From Streptomyces misionensis (lineage in GTDB: Bacteria > Actinomycetota > Actinomycetes > Streptomycetales > Streptomycetaceae), in NCBI RefSeq assembly GCF_900104815.1, contig NZ_FNTD01000003.1:139422-203421 (forward strand): a stretch of 64,000 nucleotides of DNA, read 5' to 3'. Shown here piece after piece: positions 8,105-16,070 of the stretch. The position numbers and the translations under genes are program-made. Under the pieces are notes generated by a model. It was not told where the DNA came from. It saw only the letters and a list, made by a program, of their open reading frames with translations, and did no database searches. Each line of letters starts with the position of its first letter. Position 1 is the first letter of the stretch.

Positions 8105-9424
8105 CTAGTGCTTGGTATCCGACGCTGCCGTCTCAAGCACCGGTCCGGTGCCTCGGGCGTAGTTGGCCGGGCGCTGGAACAGGGCACCGCTACTGCGCCC
8201 GTCGGCCTCTACGGTTCGTACGTGCGTGAAGCCGCGGTCGGCGTAGTACTGCTGCAACGCTTCGTTGGAACGCCACGCGTCAAGGCGCAGCAGCTCCTTG
8301 CCCTGACTCAGGGCCTGCTGTCCAGCCCAGTCGAGCATGGCCGATCCGAGGTCCAGGCCCGCGACGTCACGGCGTACGACCATGCGGTGTACGTAGAGGG
8401 CGGGTTCAGCGGCCTCGGCGGGGCTCCAGAAATCGGCGTCGGCGTGCTCGTCGAGCGTGATGGTCGCCACGGGGGCCCCGTCTGCTTCGACGATCCAGCA
8501 TTCGCCGGCCTCGATGTTCGTCTTGATACGGTCCTCGCGCGGCGGGTACTGCCACTGATCGATCCCGCGCTTGTTGAGCCACGATGCGGCGTGCTCCCAC
8601 AGGCCGGTGACCGTGCGCAGGTCCGTCTCGGTGGCCTGACGGATGGTCGGCGCGCCTTCGAGCTGCGGTCGGCTGCGCTCGTACGTGATGACGTGGCGGT
8701 CGCCGGGCAGGACATTGACCACGGCGCGGACGGGTTCTCCCTCCCTCGTGTAGCCCGTGCACAGATGCACTGCGACAGGCGTACCGGGGCCAAGTTGCAG
8801 CCGGTCGGCTTCCTCAGGGGTCGGCATGCGGACGTGGAACTCATCGAGGGCGCGGACTTGCTCGTAGCCCAGCTCGGACAGGACGACGTTCGCACCTCGT
8901 GCGATGTCGTCCGGGTTCATGATCTCGCTGTTCTGGACCAGGGACAGCGGGAAGTGGCTGTCGTTCGTGTTGTACGGGATGCCGTCGATGAAGCGGACGC
9001 GTCGGCGGACAACGACCAGTTCGCCCTCGCGGAGCTGGAGACGCTCACGGACCTGACGCGACGGAGCCTCCACCTTCACCTCGATGTGCTGGCTGGCCTC
9101 CCGGCCTTCCTCGGACATCTGGGTGAGGAACTGATCCATCTCCGGGCTCAGCGGCCGCTTCCGGAACTCGCCCTGTGGCCTGTAGACCATCGGCCTCTTG
9201 CTGCGGACGAAGTAGCCGCGAGGGCGGTCGCTGATGATGAGGCCCTCGTTGACCAGTACTTTCAGTCCCTGGACGGCGGTCGATCGAGTGGTGTCCCACT
9301 CGGAGGCAATCTCGGCCTCCGTGGGCAGGCGATCACCCGGGGCCAGGGTCCCGTCTGTGATCTGGGCACGGATCTTGTCCGCGATGCGCTGGTAGAGGGC
9401 CCGTGCCCTGCCGCTGACTGCCAT
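8105..9424 (-). CDS. GntR/UTRA regulator fused to a GNAT acetyltransferase
   Basis: The 439-residue protein joins three domains. Residues 8-76 are a GntR winged helix (IADKIRAQITDGTLAPGDRLPTEAEIASEW). Residues about 95-255 are a UTRA ligand-sensing domain (VVVRRRVRFIDGIPYN, AVVNVLPGDRHVITYE). Residues about 262-420 are a GNAT acetyltransferase fold (IRQATETDLRTV, VHRMVVRRDVAGLDLGSAMLDW). GntR proteins of this type (KorSA-like) repress transfer genes in Streptomyces elements. The acetyltransferase tail could modify a ligand, the regulator itself or another protein. Two repeated operator-like sites lie just upstream, and the divergent conjugation cluster begins about 370 bases away. Confidence 0.85.
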   Translation of the reverse strand: MAVSGRARALYQRIADKIRAQITDGTLAPGDRLPTEAEIASEWDTTRSTAVQGLKVLVNEGLIISDRPRGYFVRSKRPMVYRPQGEFRKRPLSPEMDQFLTQMSEEGREASQHIEVKVEAPSRQVRERLQLREGELVVVRRRVRFIDGIPYNTNDSHFPLSLVQNSEIMNPDDIARGANVVLSELGYEQVRALDEFHVRMPTPEEADRLQLGPGTPVAVHLCTGYTREGEPVRAVVNVLPGDRHVITYERSRPQLEGAPTIRQATETDLRTVTGLWEHAASWLNKRGIDQWQYPPREDRIKTNIEAGECWIVEADGAPVATITLDEHADADFWSPAEAAEPALYVHRMVVRRDVAGLDLGSAMLDWAGQQALSQGKELLRLDAWRSNEALQQYYADRGFTHVRTVEADGRSSGALFQRPANYARGTGPVLETAASDTKH

Positions 9425-9448
9425 GGGAGATGTCTACATGCCAGGGAA

Positions 9449-9534
9449 TGACTAGTCAATCTAGCCGAAGGACTTGACCCCACGTCGCGCAGCGTGCATG
9501 CTTCATTGCGTCGGGCATTGAGTAGTCAATCTAA
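9449..9534. promoter_or_regulatory. Twin TAGTCAATCTA operator sites
   Basis: The 11-mer TAGTCAATCTA occurs at 9453-9463 and 9523-9533, exactly 70 bases apart, each preceded by TGA(C/G). The first copy lies 25 bases upstream of the GntR-GNAT start codon. AT-rich repeated sites stand out here and fit operators of a GntR-type repressor controlling its own gene and the divergent transfer genes. Confidence 0.6.
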
Positions 9535-9789
9535 GCCTACTAGCTAAATGCCCAGTTGCTTGACCATTTGCAAGATCGCAGGAAGCCCCTTCCCCTCATG
9601 GGGAGGGCCGGGGTTGATAGCTCCACCAAATCCCCCGGACCAGTCCTCTGGCTGGTGTGGCTCCCGCGTTGCACGTCGCAGCGCAGATGCGCTGTCCGTC
9701 CATCAGGACGCCGGGGCCGACCCGTGCGGCCTGGCGGGCGGAGAGAGCACCGCGACACGCCCCGTCCCTCCGATCACGAGGAGTCCCCA

Positions 9790-10584
9790 ATGACGACCAC
9801 GACGCCCGCCATGCAGAAGGCCCGCAAGCGCCGCCGCAAGACCCGCACCCCGAACGTCAACAGCCGACCACCGATCATCGCTTCGGGCCTCAAGGCCAAC
9901 CAGATCGACCTGACCCCTGGCAAGGAGCACATGGTCTGCCCCGACTGCTCCACCTGGGTCCCGATCACCGGCATGCTGGGCACGCCGAAGCTGGCCCCCC
10001 ACCACACCGGCCGAGCCAACACCGCCGAACCGCGCCGCTGCACGGCTGGCACCAACCGCCAGGTCACCATCGACGTCGAGGTCGACGCCTGGCGTACGAC
10101 GCTGATCGAGGCGGTTCCGACCACCGCCTCCCGCCGCGCCACCAAGGTGCTGCCGAAGCCGAAGGTGAAGCCCGCCCCGGCCGCCAGCCAGATCACGCCC
10201 GCCCCGCTCAGCGCGGAACAGGTCCGCCGGGCTTTCCGCCAGCACCAGCAGCGGTGCCTGGCCTGCAAGGGCGAGGTCGCCGGCCGCGACGGACAGCCAC
10301 TGCCCTGCCGCGACGGTGAACGCCTGGCCGTCACCTTCCTTCGACTGCACCGCCAGGAGCCCAAGCGGCGGGTCGTCCGCGAGTTCTTCGCCCGGGAACG
10401 CCGGCGCTTCGACCGCCGGTACGCCGCGGCTGCCCCCGCCAAGCGGACATCCGAGTGGGCGGCGGTCCTCCCGAAGGTGAAGGACGCCGACACCCGCCGT
10501 GCGCAACTGCCCAACGGTGACACGCCGCTCGGTGCACGGCCGGTGCCGATCACGACGCTGCACCCCGAGCGCCGCGCGAGCTGA
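9790..10584 (+). CDS. Cys-pair-containing basic protein at the head of the transfer cluster
   Basis: The 264-residue protein begins with a strongly basic stretch (KARKRRRKTRTPNVNSRPP), has a zinc-type pair CPDC near residue 55, and a second Cys group (CLACKGEVAGRDGQPLPC) near 160 followed by RLAVTFLRLH. This last block closely resembles the small protein encoded at 11856-12038. ATG at 9790 follows GAGGAG. Family unknown; the basic start and Cys pairs suggest nucleic-acid binding. It is the first gene downstream of the GntR-type operator region. Confidence 0.6.
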   Translation: MTTTTPAMQKARKRRRKTRTPNVNSRPPIIASGLKANQIDLTPGKEHMVCPDCSTWVPITGMLGTPKLAPHHTGRANTAEPRRCTAGTNRQVTIDVEVDAWRTTLIEAVPTTASRRATKVLPKPKVKPAPAASQITPAPLSAEQVRRAFRQHQQRCLACKGEVAGRDGQPLPCRDGERLAVTFLRLHRQEPKRRVVREFFARERRRFDRRYAAAAPAKRTSEWAAVLPKVKDADTRRAQLPNGDTPLGARPVPITTLHPERRAS

Positions 10585-10607
10585 CCTGCTCCGGACGAAC
10601 GACCACA

Positions 10608-10640
10608 GCCCCGGCCACCCCGCAAAAGGGAGGCCGGGGC
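10608..10640. terminator. Hairpin terminator
   Basis: GCCCCGGCC (10608-10616) pairs with GGCCGGGGC (10632-10640) just after the preceding gene's stop. Confidence 0.6.
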
Positions 10641-10703
10641 CGTGGCTGCTCGTACGAGCAGCCGAAGCAGCTCACCCCCGGCCGGTTCGGCCGCCACAAC
10701 ATG

Positions 10704-10737
10704 CAACAGCCCCGGGGTGGCCGCCCCGGGGCTGTTG
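10704..10737. terminator. Hairpin terminator
   Basis: A perfect 14-bp stem, CAACAGCCCCGGGG and complement, encloses TGGCCG. It isolates the WhiB gene from the gene before it. Confidence 0.75.
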
Positions 10738-10762
10738 CGTACTGACCTTTTGGGAGGCCCTG

Positions 10763-11071
10763 ATGAATCGCACCTCCATCGTACGCACCAGCTACGCCCC
10801 CTCCGCCGACCTGCCGGTCAACACCAACTGGCGCGAGTACGGCGCCTGTACACGGGAGGACCCCGACCTGTTCTTCCCCATCGGCAACACCGGCCCGGCG
10901 CTCCTGCAGATCGAGGAGGCGAAAGCGGTGTGCCGCAGGTGCCCGGTGCTGGAGCGCTGCGCCTCCTGGGCCTTGGAGATGGGTGAGGCCCACGGCGTCT
11001 GGGGTGGCATGAGCGAGGGCGACCGCCGCCGCATCAAGCGCCGCGCCGCCCGCAACCGCACCAAGGCCTGA
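10763..11071 (+). CDS. WhiB-family iron-sulfur transcription factor
   Basis: The 102-residue protein has the four Cys ligands of WhiB proteins, C29, C57, C60 and C66 (EYGACTRED and AVCRRCPVLERC), which hold a [4Fe-4S] cluster, then the GVWGG turn (residues 78-82) and a basic C-terminal tail (RRRIKRRAARNR) for DNA contact. WhiB-like proteins work with the principal sigma factor. Plasmid-borne copies are frequent in actinobacteria. Terminators on both sides suggest a monocistronic unit; GGGAGG precedes the ATG at 10763. Confidence 0.9.
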   Translation: MNRTSIVRTSYAPSADLPVNTNWREYGACTREDPDLFFPIGNTGPALLQIEEAKAVCRRCPVLERCASWALEMGEAHGVWGGMSEGDRRRIKRRAARNRTKA

Positions 11072-11085
11072 CGGCCTGCCACGGT

Positions 11086-11126
11086 CCGTCTCCCGCCCAC
11101 CAGAGCAGAACAAGGGCGGGAGACGG
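11086..11126. terminator. Hairpin terminator after the WhiB gene
   Basis: CCGTCTCCCGCCC (11086-11098) pairs with its complement at 11114-11126. A second outer stem, CGGCCTGCC/GGCAGGCCG (11072-11080/11132-11140), strengthens it. Confidence 0.75.
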
Positions 11127-11156
11127 GCCGCGGCAGGCCGACCGGCCAGCCGAAGA

Positions 11157-11192
11157 GGACAGCCCCGGAAGGTCAGAGGTCCGGGGCTGTCC
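11157..11192. terminator. Hairpin terminator
   Basis: GGACAGCCCCGGA (11157-11169) and its complement (11180-11192) form a perfect 13-bp stem before the next gene. Confidence 0.7.
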
Positions 11193-11217
11193 GTGATCAA
11201 GAAAGCGAGAATCTCTC

Positions 11218-11559
11218 TTGAACACGACGATGATCACACGCCCGGTTCCCCGGGCGCCACAGAGGGACGACCGGTTCGCACGGGTCCTGAACGCCATCAA
11301 CTCCCACCGCACCCGCCCGCCCAGCCGGCCGCGCGGCGTCGAGCCGGGTGCCGCGCTCGGCGCTCACCTCCTGGCCGTCGTCCGCGCCCAGGACGCCGCG
11401 ATCCCCGCCGAGCGCCGCGCGGCGCGCACGGTCGCCGAGATGCGGGCCCGCCTGGCCGGGCTGTACGAGGAGGAGCAGGACGCCTGCGGCCTGTGCGGGA
11501 ACTGGACGTGCACCTGCGCCCAGGGCCGTGCCCGCGCGGCCGGGGCGGCGGTGGCCTGA
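11218..11559 (+). CDS. Unidentified helical protein with C-terminal Cys cluster
   Basis: This 113-residue frame may start at TTG 11218 or at ATG 11230; neither has a good ribosome site. The middle is helical (ERRAARTVAEMRARLAGLYEEE) and the C-terminus holds four Cys (CGLCGNWTCTC), likely a zinc knuckle. The stop TGA shares its A with the ATG of the next gene, so the two are translationally coupled. Function unknown. Confidence 0.55.
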   Translation: MNTTMITRPVPRAPQRDDRFARVLNAINSHRTRPPSRPRGVEPGAALGAHLLAVVRAQDAAIPAERRAARTVAEMRARLAGLYEEEQDACGLCGNWTCTCAQGRARAAGAAVA

Positions 11560-11663
11560 TGCGCGACCGCGTCCCCGCCCTGGCCCTGGACGACAAGGAG
11601 CGCGACGAGCTGTCGCGCAAGGTCCGCGAGGTCAACGGCCAGTCGGAGAAGCGCCCGAAGTGA
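11559..11663 (+). CDS. Very small coupled protein (34 aa)
   Basis: MRDRVPALALDDKERDEL and a charged tail make a short soluble helical peptide. Its ATG overlaps the previous stop and its TGA overlaps the GTG of the next gene, a chain of coupled starts that argues it is translated. No family recognised. Confidence 0.5.
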   Translation: MRDRVPALALDDKERDELSRKVREVNGQSEKRPK

Positions 11664-11863
11664 CCCCGCTCATAGACGCGGCCCGGGCGGCGCAGCACCG
11701 CGCCGCCCGGGCCGCGCTCGCGGTCGGTCCCGCGCATCCCCTGGCACGTCTGCTGCTGGCTGCCGCCGCGCTTGCGGCCGCGGCCGCGTGGGACGCAGGG
11801 CACCGCGTCACCGACCTGCACTCCGCCCGCCGGCACCACCAGGAGAGACGGGTCCGTGCCTGA
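11660..11863 (+). CDS. Small single-span membrane protein (67 aa)
   Basis: The GTG at 11660 overlaps the previous stop (GTGA). A hydrophobic segment LARLLLAAAALAAAAAW (about residues 28-44) would span the membrane, followed by a basic tail. No family is recognised; placement in the transfer cluster suggests a conjugation-related membrane role. Confidence 0.5.
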   Translation: MTPLIDAARAAQHRAARAALAVGPAHPLARLLLAAAALAAAAAWDAGHRVTDLHSARRHHQERRVRA

Positions 11864-12038
11864 CGACCTGTACCAGCGCTACCAGGCAGCACACCGCGCC
11901 TATCAGACGCATTCCGCGTCCTGCGGCGACTGCACTCGCAACACCCCTGACTGCCGGGACGGCAAGCGGCTGTTTGTCACCTTCGCCCGGCTGCAGGACG
12001 CCTACCTCACCCGACTCAAGCAGCGCCGCACGCGCTGA
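11856..12038 (+). CDS. Small Cys-rich protein (60 aa)
   Basis: A GTG start at 11856 overlaps the end of the preceding gene. The protein carries CGDCTRNTPDC followed by GKRLFVTFARLQDAYL, the same block seen in the C-terminal half of the 264-residue protein at 9790-10584. Three Cys in close spacing suggest metal binding. Function unknown. Confidence 0.55.
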   Translation: MPDDLYQRYQAAHRAYQTHSASCGDCTRNTPDCRDGKRLFVTFARLQDAYLTRLKQRRTR

Positions 12039-12051
12039 GAGGAGACCCCTC

Positions 12052-12642
12052 ATGACCATGCTCGCGCCCGCCCAGACCGCTGCGACGACCACGGTGGTGT
12101 TCACCGACGCCACACTGGCCAAGGCGGCCGAGCTCGCCGCCGACTCCTACCTCCCGGTCTGGACCGGCCCGTCCGGCGAGGAGTCCACCGGCGAGTCCGT
12201 AGCCCGCCACCTGGAAGCCACCAGCGTCCTGCTGGAGAAGGACGGCTGGATCCGCGTCTACGACTACAGCCAGGACTGGTTGACCGGCGGCGTGGACGTC
12301 CCCGCCGACGACGACTCCATGACGGTCAAGGAAATGCTCCGCGTGCTGCTGCGCTTCATCCGCGAGGAGAGCGAGAGCGGGAGCGGTGCCCGGCCGCAGC
12401 GGACCCTGTCCGCCGCCCTGCGCCACGTCGGTGAGGACGGCAGCCACGGTGACACGGACACCGCGGTCGTGGCGGGCTGTGTCCTGGACCGGGTGATCCA
12501 GGCCCACACCGGATCGGAAGCGGCCCGCGCCGCGGCGTGGTCGGAGCGCCAGCATCGTACCCACGCGGACATCACCGCGCTGCTGGCCGCCGGCGCCGCG
12601 TTCGCCCGTACCTACGGGCCCGCCGCCGGGCAGACGGTCTGA
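12052..12642 (+). CDS. Unidentified cytoplasmic protein (196 aa)
   Basis: The ATG at 12052 is preceded by GAGAGGAG. The protein is acidic and mostly helical, with GWIRVYDYSQDWLTGG and KEMLRVLLRFIREESE as notable segments. The N-terminal part predicts metal- or ligand-independent alpha/beta structure; no motif allows a function. Genes of this kind sit between whiB and spd genes on actinobacterial plasmids. Confidence 0.6.
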   Translation: MTMLAPAQTAATTTVVFTDATLAKAAELAADSYLPVWTGPSGEESTGESVARHLEATSVLLEKDGWIRVYDYSQDWLTGGVDVPADDDSMTVKEMLRVLLRFIREESESGSGARPQRTLSAALRHVGEDGSHGDTDTAVVAGCVLDRVIQAHTGSEAARAAAWSERQHRTHADITALLAAGAAFARTYGPAAGQTV

Positions 12643-12758
12643 CCCGCGTCTGACGGCTGCCTGACCCGCCCGGACCAGCCCCGCTCCCGCGCGGTGGCTG
12701 GGCCGGGCGCGGTCCAGGGGAGCCGGACAGCCCGGACCGACAGTCGAGGGAGGCCCTC

Positions 12759-13118
12759 ATGGCCACGACGATGACCCCGCTCCAGCCCGGCACGGAGGCC
12801 ACTGCTCAGGCCGCTGCTTTCGCGATCTTCGGCAGCGACATCCCGCCGATCGACCCGGAGGAGTACGACGGCAGCTGGCGTACCACCCTCCACGTCATCG
12901 CGGAGGAGTGGGTGGGCGAGGGCCGCTTCGAGCGGCACGCCGCCCGCACCGCGGCCGCGCTAAACGAGCTGTTCGCCACGCAGAAGCGCTACGGCGTCGG
13001 CTCGCCGGAGACACGCGCCGACAGTGACAGGCTCCGGCCGCTGATCGACCGGTGCCGCCACTTCGGCATCACCACCGCCGACCTCATCCGGCATGGCGCG
13101 CAGTTCCCCGCGAGCTGA
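12759..13118 (+). CDS. Unidentified small acidic protein (119 aa)
   Basis: GGGAGG stands 7 bases before the ATG at 12759. The text (FGSDIPPIDPEEYDGSWRTTLHVIAEEWVGEGR) and the C-terminal helix (DRCRHFGITTADLIRHG) show a compact soluble protein. No family is recognised. It immediately precedes the repeat-rich leader of the DUF2637 gene. Confidence 0.6.
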   Translation: MATTMTPLQPGTEATAQAAAFAIFGSDIPPIDPEEYDGSWRTTLHVIAEEWVGEGRFERHAARTAAALNELFATQKRYGVGSPETRADSDRLRPLIDRCRHFGITTADLIRHGAQFPAS

Positions 13119-13492
13119 TTTCGCGCCCGCCCGGCGGGAGCCGCATCCAGTTTCGTGCCCGCCCTGCGCTGCTTCGCGAGTACGGCCGCCCGCCTCCCGG
13201 GCTGCCGGCCTTTTCGTGCGCGCGGAGCGGGTAGAGCCGGTGCCAGTTTCGTGATCAACCGACCGCGCCGACCGCCGCTTCGGGAACGCGCCGCCGCGTT
13301 TCGGGAGCAGCCCCGCCGTTTCGCGCACGCTCTGAACGACCCTCTCGGAGGCCCCACATGACGCTCACCGACTGGCCGCGATCCGCGGCTGAACCCGACC
13401 CCGACTCGGCTTCACCGGCCGCCGTTTCGGGGACGCCCAAGCCGGTTTCGCAGCCGCCCGGCACCGTTTCGGAGACGGCGGCGTTCGTTTCG
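13119..13492. repeat. Helically phased TTTCG repeat region across the DUF2637 gene start
   Basis: (T/C)TTCG elements, most of them followed by a purine-rich or G(A/G)G step, start at 13119, 13151, 13172, 13212, 13247, 13278, 13299, 13319, 13425, 13446, 13467 and 13488. The last four are exactly 21 bases apart and code for Val-Ser every seven residues; others are spaced by 20-21 or 31-32. Most intervals are close to whole helical turns. The region spans the intergenic leader and the first 45 codons. Confidence 0.5.
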
Positions 13493-15265
13493 GAGACGGA
13501 AAGCGGAACCGGAACGAAGCCTTCCTCGGCGAGGCTGACCGGTACCCAGAAGTGGACGGCCGGAGCGATCGTCGCCGCCGCGCTCGCCCTCGCGGGCATC
13601 GGCCTGTACCTGTCCTTCGAGCACGTCGCCCAGTTCGCCCACGAGGAGCTGCGCTTCGGCTCGCTCGCCCAGGGCCAGCTGTTCGCGGTCGGCGTCGACG
13701 TCGGCATCATGGTCATGATCGCGGTCGACCTGCTGATGGCCTGGCTCAAGCGCCCCATCAGCTGGATCCGCTACCCGGTGTGGCTGCTGACCGGCGCGAC
13801 GGTCGTCCTCAACGCCGCGTCCGGAGCCCCGGCAGGGTCCTGGACGCTGCTCGACTACGTTGCCGCCGGCGCCCACGGCGTCGTCCCGGTCCTCTTCATC
13901 ACGGTGGTGGAGCTCGGGCGTACCGCGATCGACCGCGTTGTCCGCCCTGAGCAGGCCGAACGGGACTCGATCCCGTGGCTGCGATGGGTGCTCGCCCCCG
14001 TGGCGACGGCCCGGATCTTCCGACGGATGCGGCTGTGGGGCGTCACCTCCTACCCGGAGATGATCCGCCGTGACCAGCAGCTCATCGCGTACGAGCAGTG
14101 GCTCAAGCGCAAGTACAAGGGCGACATCTCCAAGGCCAGCGAGGACGAGCTGCTGCCGATGAAGATGGCCCCCTACGGCTACACCGTCGACCAGGCCCTG
14201 GCCATGCCCGACGAGCAGGAACAGGCAGCCCAGGAGCGAGCGGAAGAAGCCGAGCGCCGGCGCCTGGACGCCGAGACGCGCAGTGAGGTCGCCAAGGCGG
14301 AGTCCGAGGCGGAGCGGCTGCGCGCCAAGGGCAGGGTGGAGCTGGTCCAGGCGGAGGTCGACGGCCAGACCGGCCAGGCCCGCGCCCATGCCCGGGCCCA
14401 GGTCAGCGCCGCAGAACGGGCCGCTGAGCTGGAGCAGCAGGCCCTCGACAACGCCGTGGTCGCCGAAGCCCGCGCCCGAGAGGCCGAGGCGGACCGGAAG
14501 GCGGCCCAGGAACGCAGGGCGGCAGCCGCCGCTGACCTGGAGAAGGCCGAGCTCGAGCGCCAGGCAGCCGAGCAGCGCAAGGCGGCGGCCGAGGCCGACA
14601 AGGTCGCGGCAGCTGAGGCCAGGGCGATCGAGACCGAACGGATTGCGCTGGCACGCCGGAATGCGGCGGCCGCGGACCTGGAGGCGGCCGAGCTGGAGCG
14701 CCAGGCAGCCCAGAAGCGGAAGGAGGCGGCGGAGGCCGACCGCATCGCCGAGGCGGAGGCACAGGCCATCGAGACCCAGACCATCGCCGAAGCCCGCAGG
14801 GCTGCCGCCGAAGCGGACCGGGCCGCTGCCGAAAGGGAGAAGGCCGCCGCCGAAACGCGGCGCGCTGCTGCCGAAGCCGACTGCAAGAAGGCGGAGGAGG
14901 AGCGCCTCAAGGCGGTCGCGCTCGCCGAGATCGCGCGCTCGCAGAAGGAGGCCGCCGAAGCCGAGCGGGCTGCTGCCGAAACGCGGCGGGCCGCTGCCGA
15001 AATCGAGCGGCGCGCGGTCGAAATTGAGGACGCCGCGAAGCTGACGCCGCGCGAGCGGGCGGTCCGCAAGGTCGCGCGCATGGCATTCGCGGCCGGCGCG
15101 GTGTTCGTCGGCCTGGACGCCGACGGGATCCACCGCGAGCTGTGCCGGGTCGTCTCGATCGCCGACGTCCAGCGCGAGTTCGACGTGTCGTCCACCGACA
15201 CCGCCTCCAAGTACCGCCAGGAGGCCGTCGCGCTCATCGCCGACGGCTACCGACCCCAGCAGTGA
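13358..15265 (+). CDS. DUF2637 (SpdB-type) membrane protein with long coiled coil
   Basis: The 635-residue protein has four predicted membrane helices (about residues 67-86, 108-129, 139-155, 168-187), with the DUF2637 signature GLYLSFEHVAQFA and GQLFAVGVDVGIMVMIAVDLLMAW. A very long Ala/Glu/Arg-rich coiled coil follows (about 235-545, with repeated AEA, RRAAAEADRA units). The C-terminal 80 residues (LTPRERAVRKVARMAF ... STDTASKYRQEAVALI) look like a helix-turn-helix. DUF2637 proteins of Streptomyces plasmids assist intramycelial spread. The coiled coil may tether the membrane to DNA or to TraB. GGAGG precedes the ATG. Confidence 0.75.
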   Translation: MTLTDWPRSAAEPDPDSASPAAVSGTPKPVSQPPGTVSETAAFVSETESGTGTKPSSARLTGTQKWTAGAIVAAALALAGIGLYLSFEHVAQFAHEELRFGSLAQGQLFAVGVDVGIMVMIAVDLLMAWLKRPISWIRYPVWLLTGATVVLNAASGAPAGSWTLLDYVAAGAHGVVPVLFITVVELGRTAIDRVVRPEQAERDSIPWLRWVLAPVATARIFRRMRLWGVTSYPEMIRRDQQLIAYEQWLKRKYKGDISKASEDELLPMKMAPYGYTVDQALAMPDEQEQAAQERAEEAERRRLDAETRSEVAKAESEAERLRAKGRVELVQAEVDGQTGQARAHARAQVSAAERAAELEQQALDNAVVAEARAREAEADRKAAQERRAAAAADLEKAELERQAAEQRKAAAEADKVAAAEARAIETERIALARRNAAAADLEAAELERQAAQKRKEAAEADRIAEAEAQAIETQTIAEARRAAAEADRAAAEREKAAAETRRAAAEADCKKAEEERLKAVALAEIARSQKEAAEAERAAAETRRAAAEIERRAVEIEDAAKLTPRERAVRKVARMAFAAGAVFVGLDADGIHRELCRVVSIADVQREFDVSSTDTASKYRQEAVALIADGYRPQQ

Positions 15266-15296
15266 CCTGCGTATTCGCCGAAGTGAGGAGTTCGAG

Positions 15297-15464
15297 ATGA
15301 GTACCCCGATGTACGCGGTCGGCGTGGTCCTCGTCCTGGTGACCCTGGTCATCGCGCTGGCCACGCCGTTCGTGCTGGTCCACTACCGCATCCCGTACGA
15401 GCACGGTCCCGAGTGCTGGTGGTGCCACCCGCACCTGCTGCCGCGCCGGCGCCGCGCCCGCTGA
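15297..15464 (+). CDS. Small membrane protein with CxxC tail (55 aa)
   Basis: MSTPMYAVGVVLVLVTLVIA starts a single hydrophobic span, followed by HYRIPYEHGPECWWCHPH with a CxxC pair and a basic tail RRRRAR. The GAGGAG ribosome site lies 8 bases before the ATG at 15297. It is probably a small spread or transfer accessory protein; no family recognised. Confidence 0.6.
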   Translation: MSTPMYAVGVVLVLVTLVIALATPFVLVHYRIPYEHGPECWWCHPHLLPRRRRAR

Positions 15465-15499
15465 CACCCCAGCCGCTCCATCGTCCGGCACACACCAGT

Positions 15500-15532
15500 G
15501 AGGGCCAGCCCGCTCGAATCGGGCTGGCCCTC
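15500..15532. terminator. Hairpin terminator
   Basis: GAGGGCCAGCCCG (15500-15512) pairs perfectly with 15520-15532 around CTCGAAT. Confidence 0.75.
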
Positions 15533-15593
15533 CGCTGTGCGCTGCCGGAAGCAGCCAACAGCCCCACCAGTACACCAGGAGGGAATCCTCACC

Positions 15594-16070
15594 GTGAACA
15601 GCAACGACCCGAACTACTCCCCTCTGCGCGATGTCGCGCAGAACCCGGAGGCAACCGCCCGGTACCTGGCCGACGTTCAGCGGGTCCTGCTGGACATCGG
15701 CAGGAACCTGGAGACCCTCGCCCAGGAGATCCGCGTCCACTGCCGCGACACCCACGTCGAGGGCGACCGGTTCTACGACGCCTGGCTGCGCGCCCAGCCC
15801 GTGGAAAGGGCGTTCAAGGACGTCCTGAGGAACGTCGAGGCCGTCACCAAGGGCCTCGAAAAGGGCGCCTACAAGCGCCGCGCCCACGATGAGGCGGTCG
15901 CAAATACCGCCCGAAAGCGAAAGGAAAAGGAGCTGGAAAGGCAGCGTAAGAAGACCCCGCAGCCGCTCCAGGCCGCGCCGACTCCGCCGCAGCAGGGTGC
16001 GTCAAGCCAGAATATCGGCTATGGTGGCCCCACGTCGATTTACGACATGGGTACCAGGGAGTCGGCGTGA
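15594..16070 (+). CDS. Transfer-cluster protein with charged C-terminal region (158 aa)
   Basis: The GTG at 15594 follows an AGGAGGGAATCCTCACC leader. The protein has a helical N-terminal half (YLADVQRVLLDIGRNLETLAQEIR) and a Lys/Glu-rich helix near the C-terminus (RKRKEKELERQRKK), then a Pro/Gln/Gly-rich tail. Its stop overlaps the GTG of the next gene. No family is recognised; position suggests a role with the TraB-like system. Confidence 0.55.
   Translation: MNSNDPNYSPLRDVAQNPEATARYLADVQRVLLDIGRNLETLAQEIRVHCRDTHVEGDRFYDAWLRAQPVERAFKDVLRNVEAVTKGLEKGAYKRRAHDEAVANTARKRKEKELERQRKKTPQPLQAAPTPPQQGASSQNIGYGGPTSIYDMGTRESA

Noticed and set aside
13412..15364. A 650-codon antisense frame opposite the DUF2637 gene
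   Set aside because: Its Leu/Gly/Arg-rich content mirrors the Ala/Glu coiled coil on the other strand; no ribosome site or motif.
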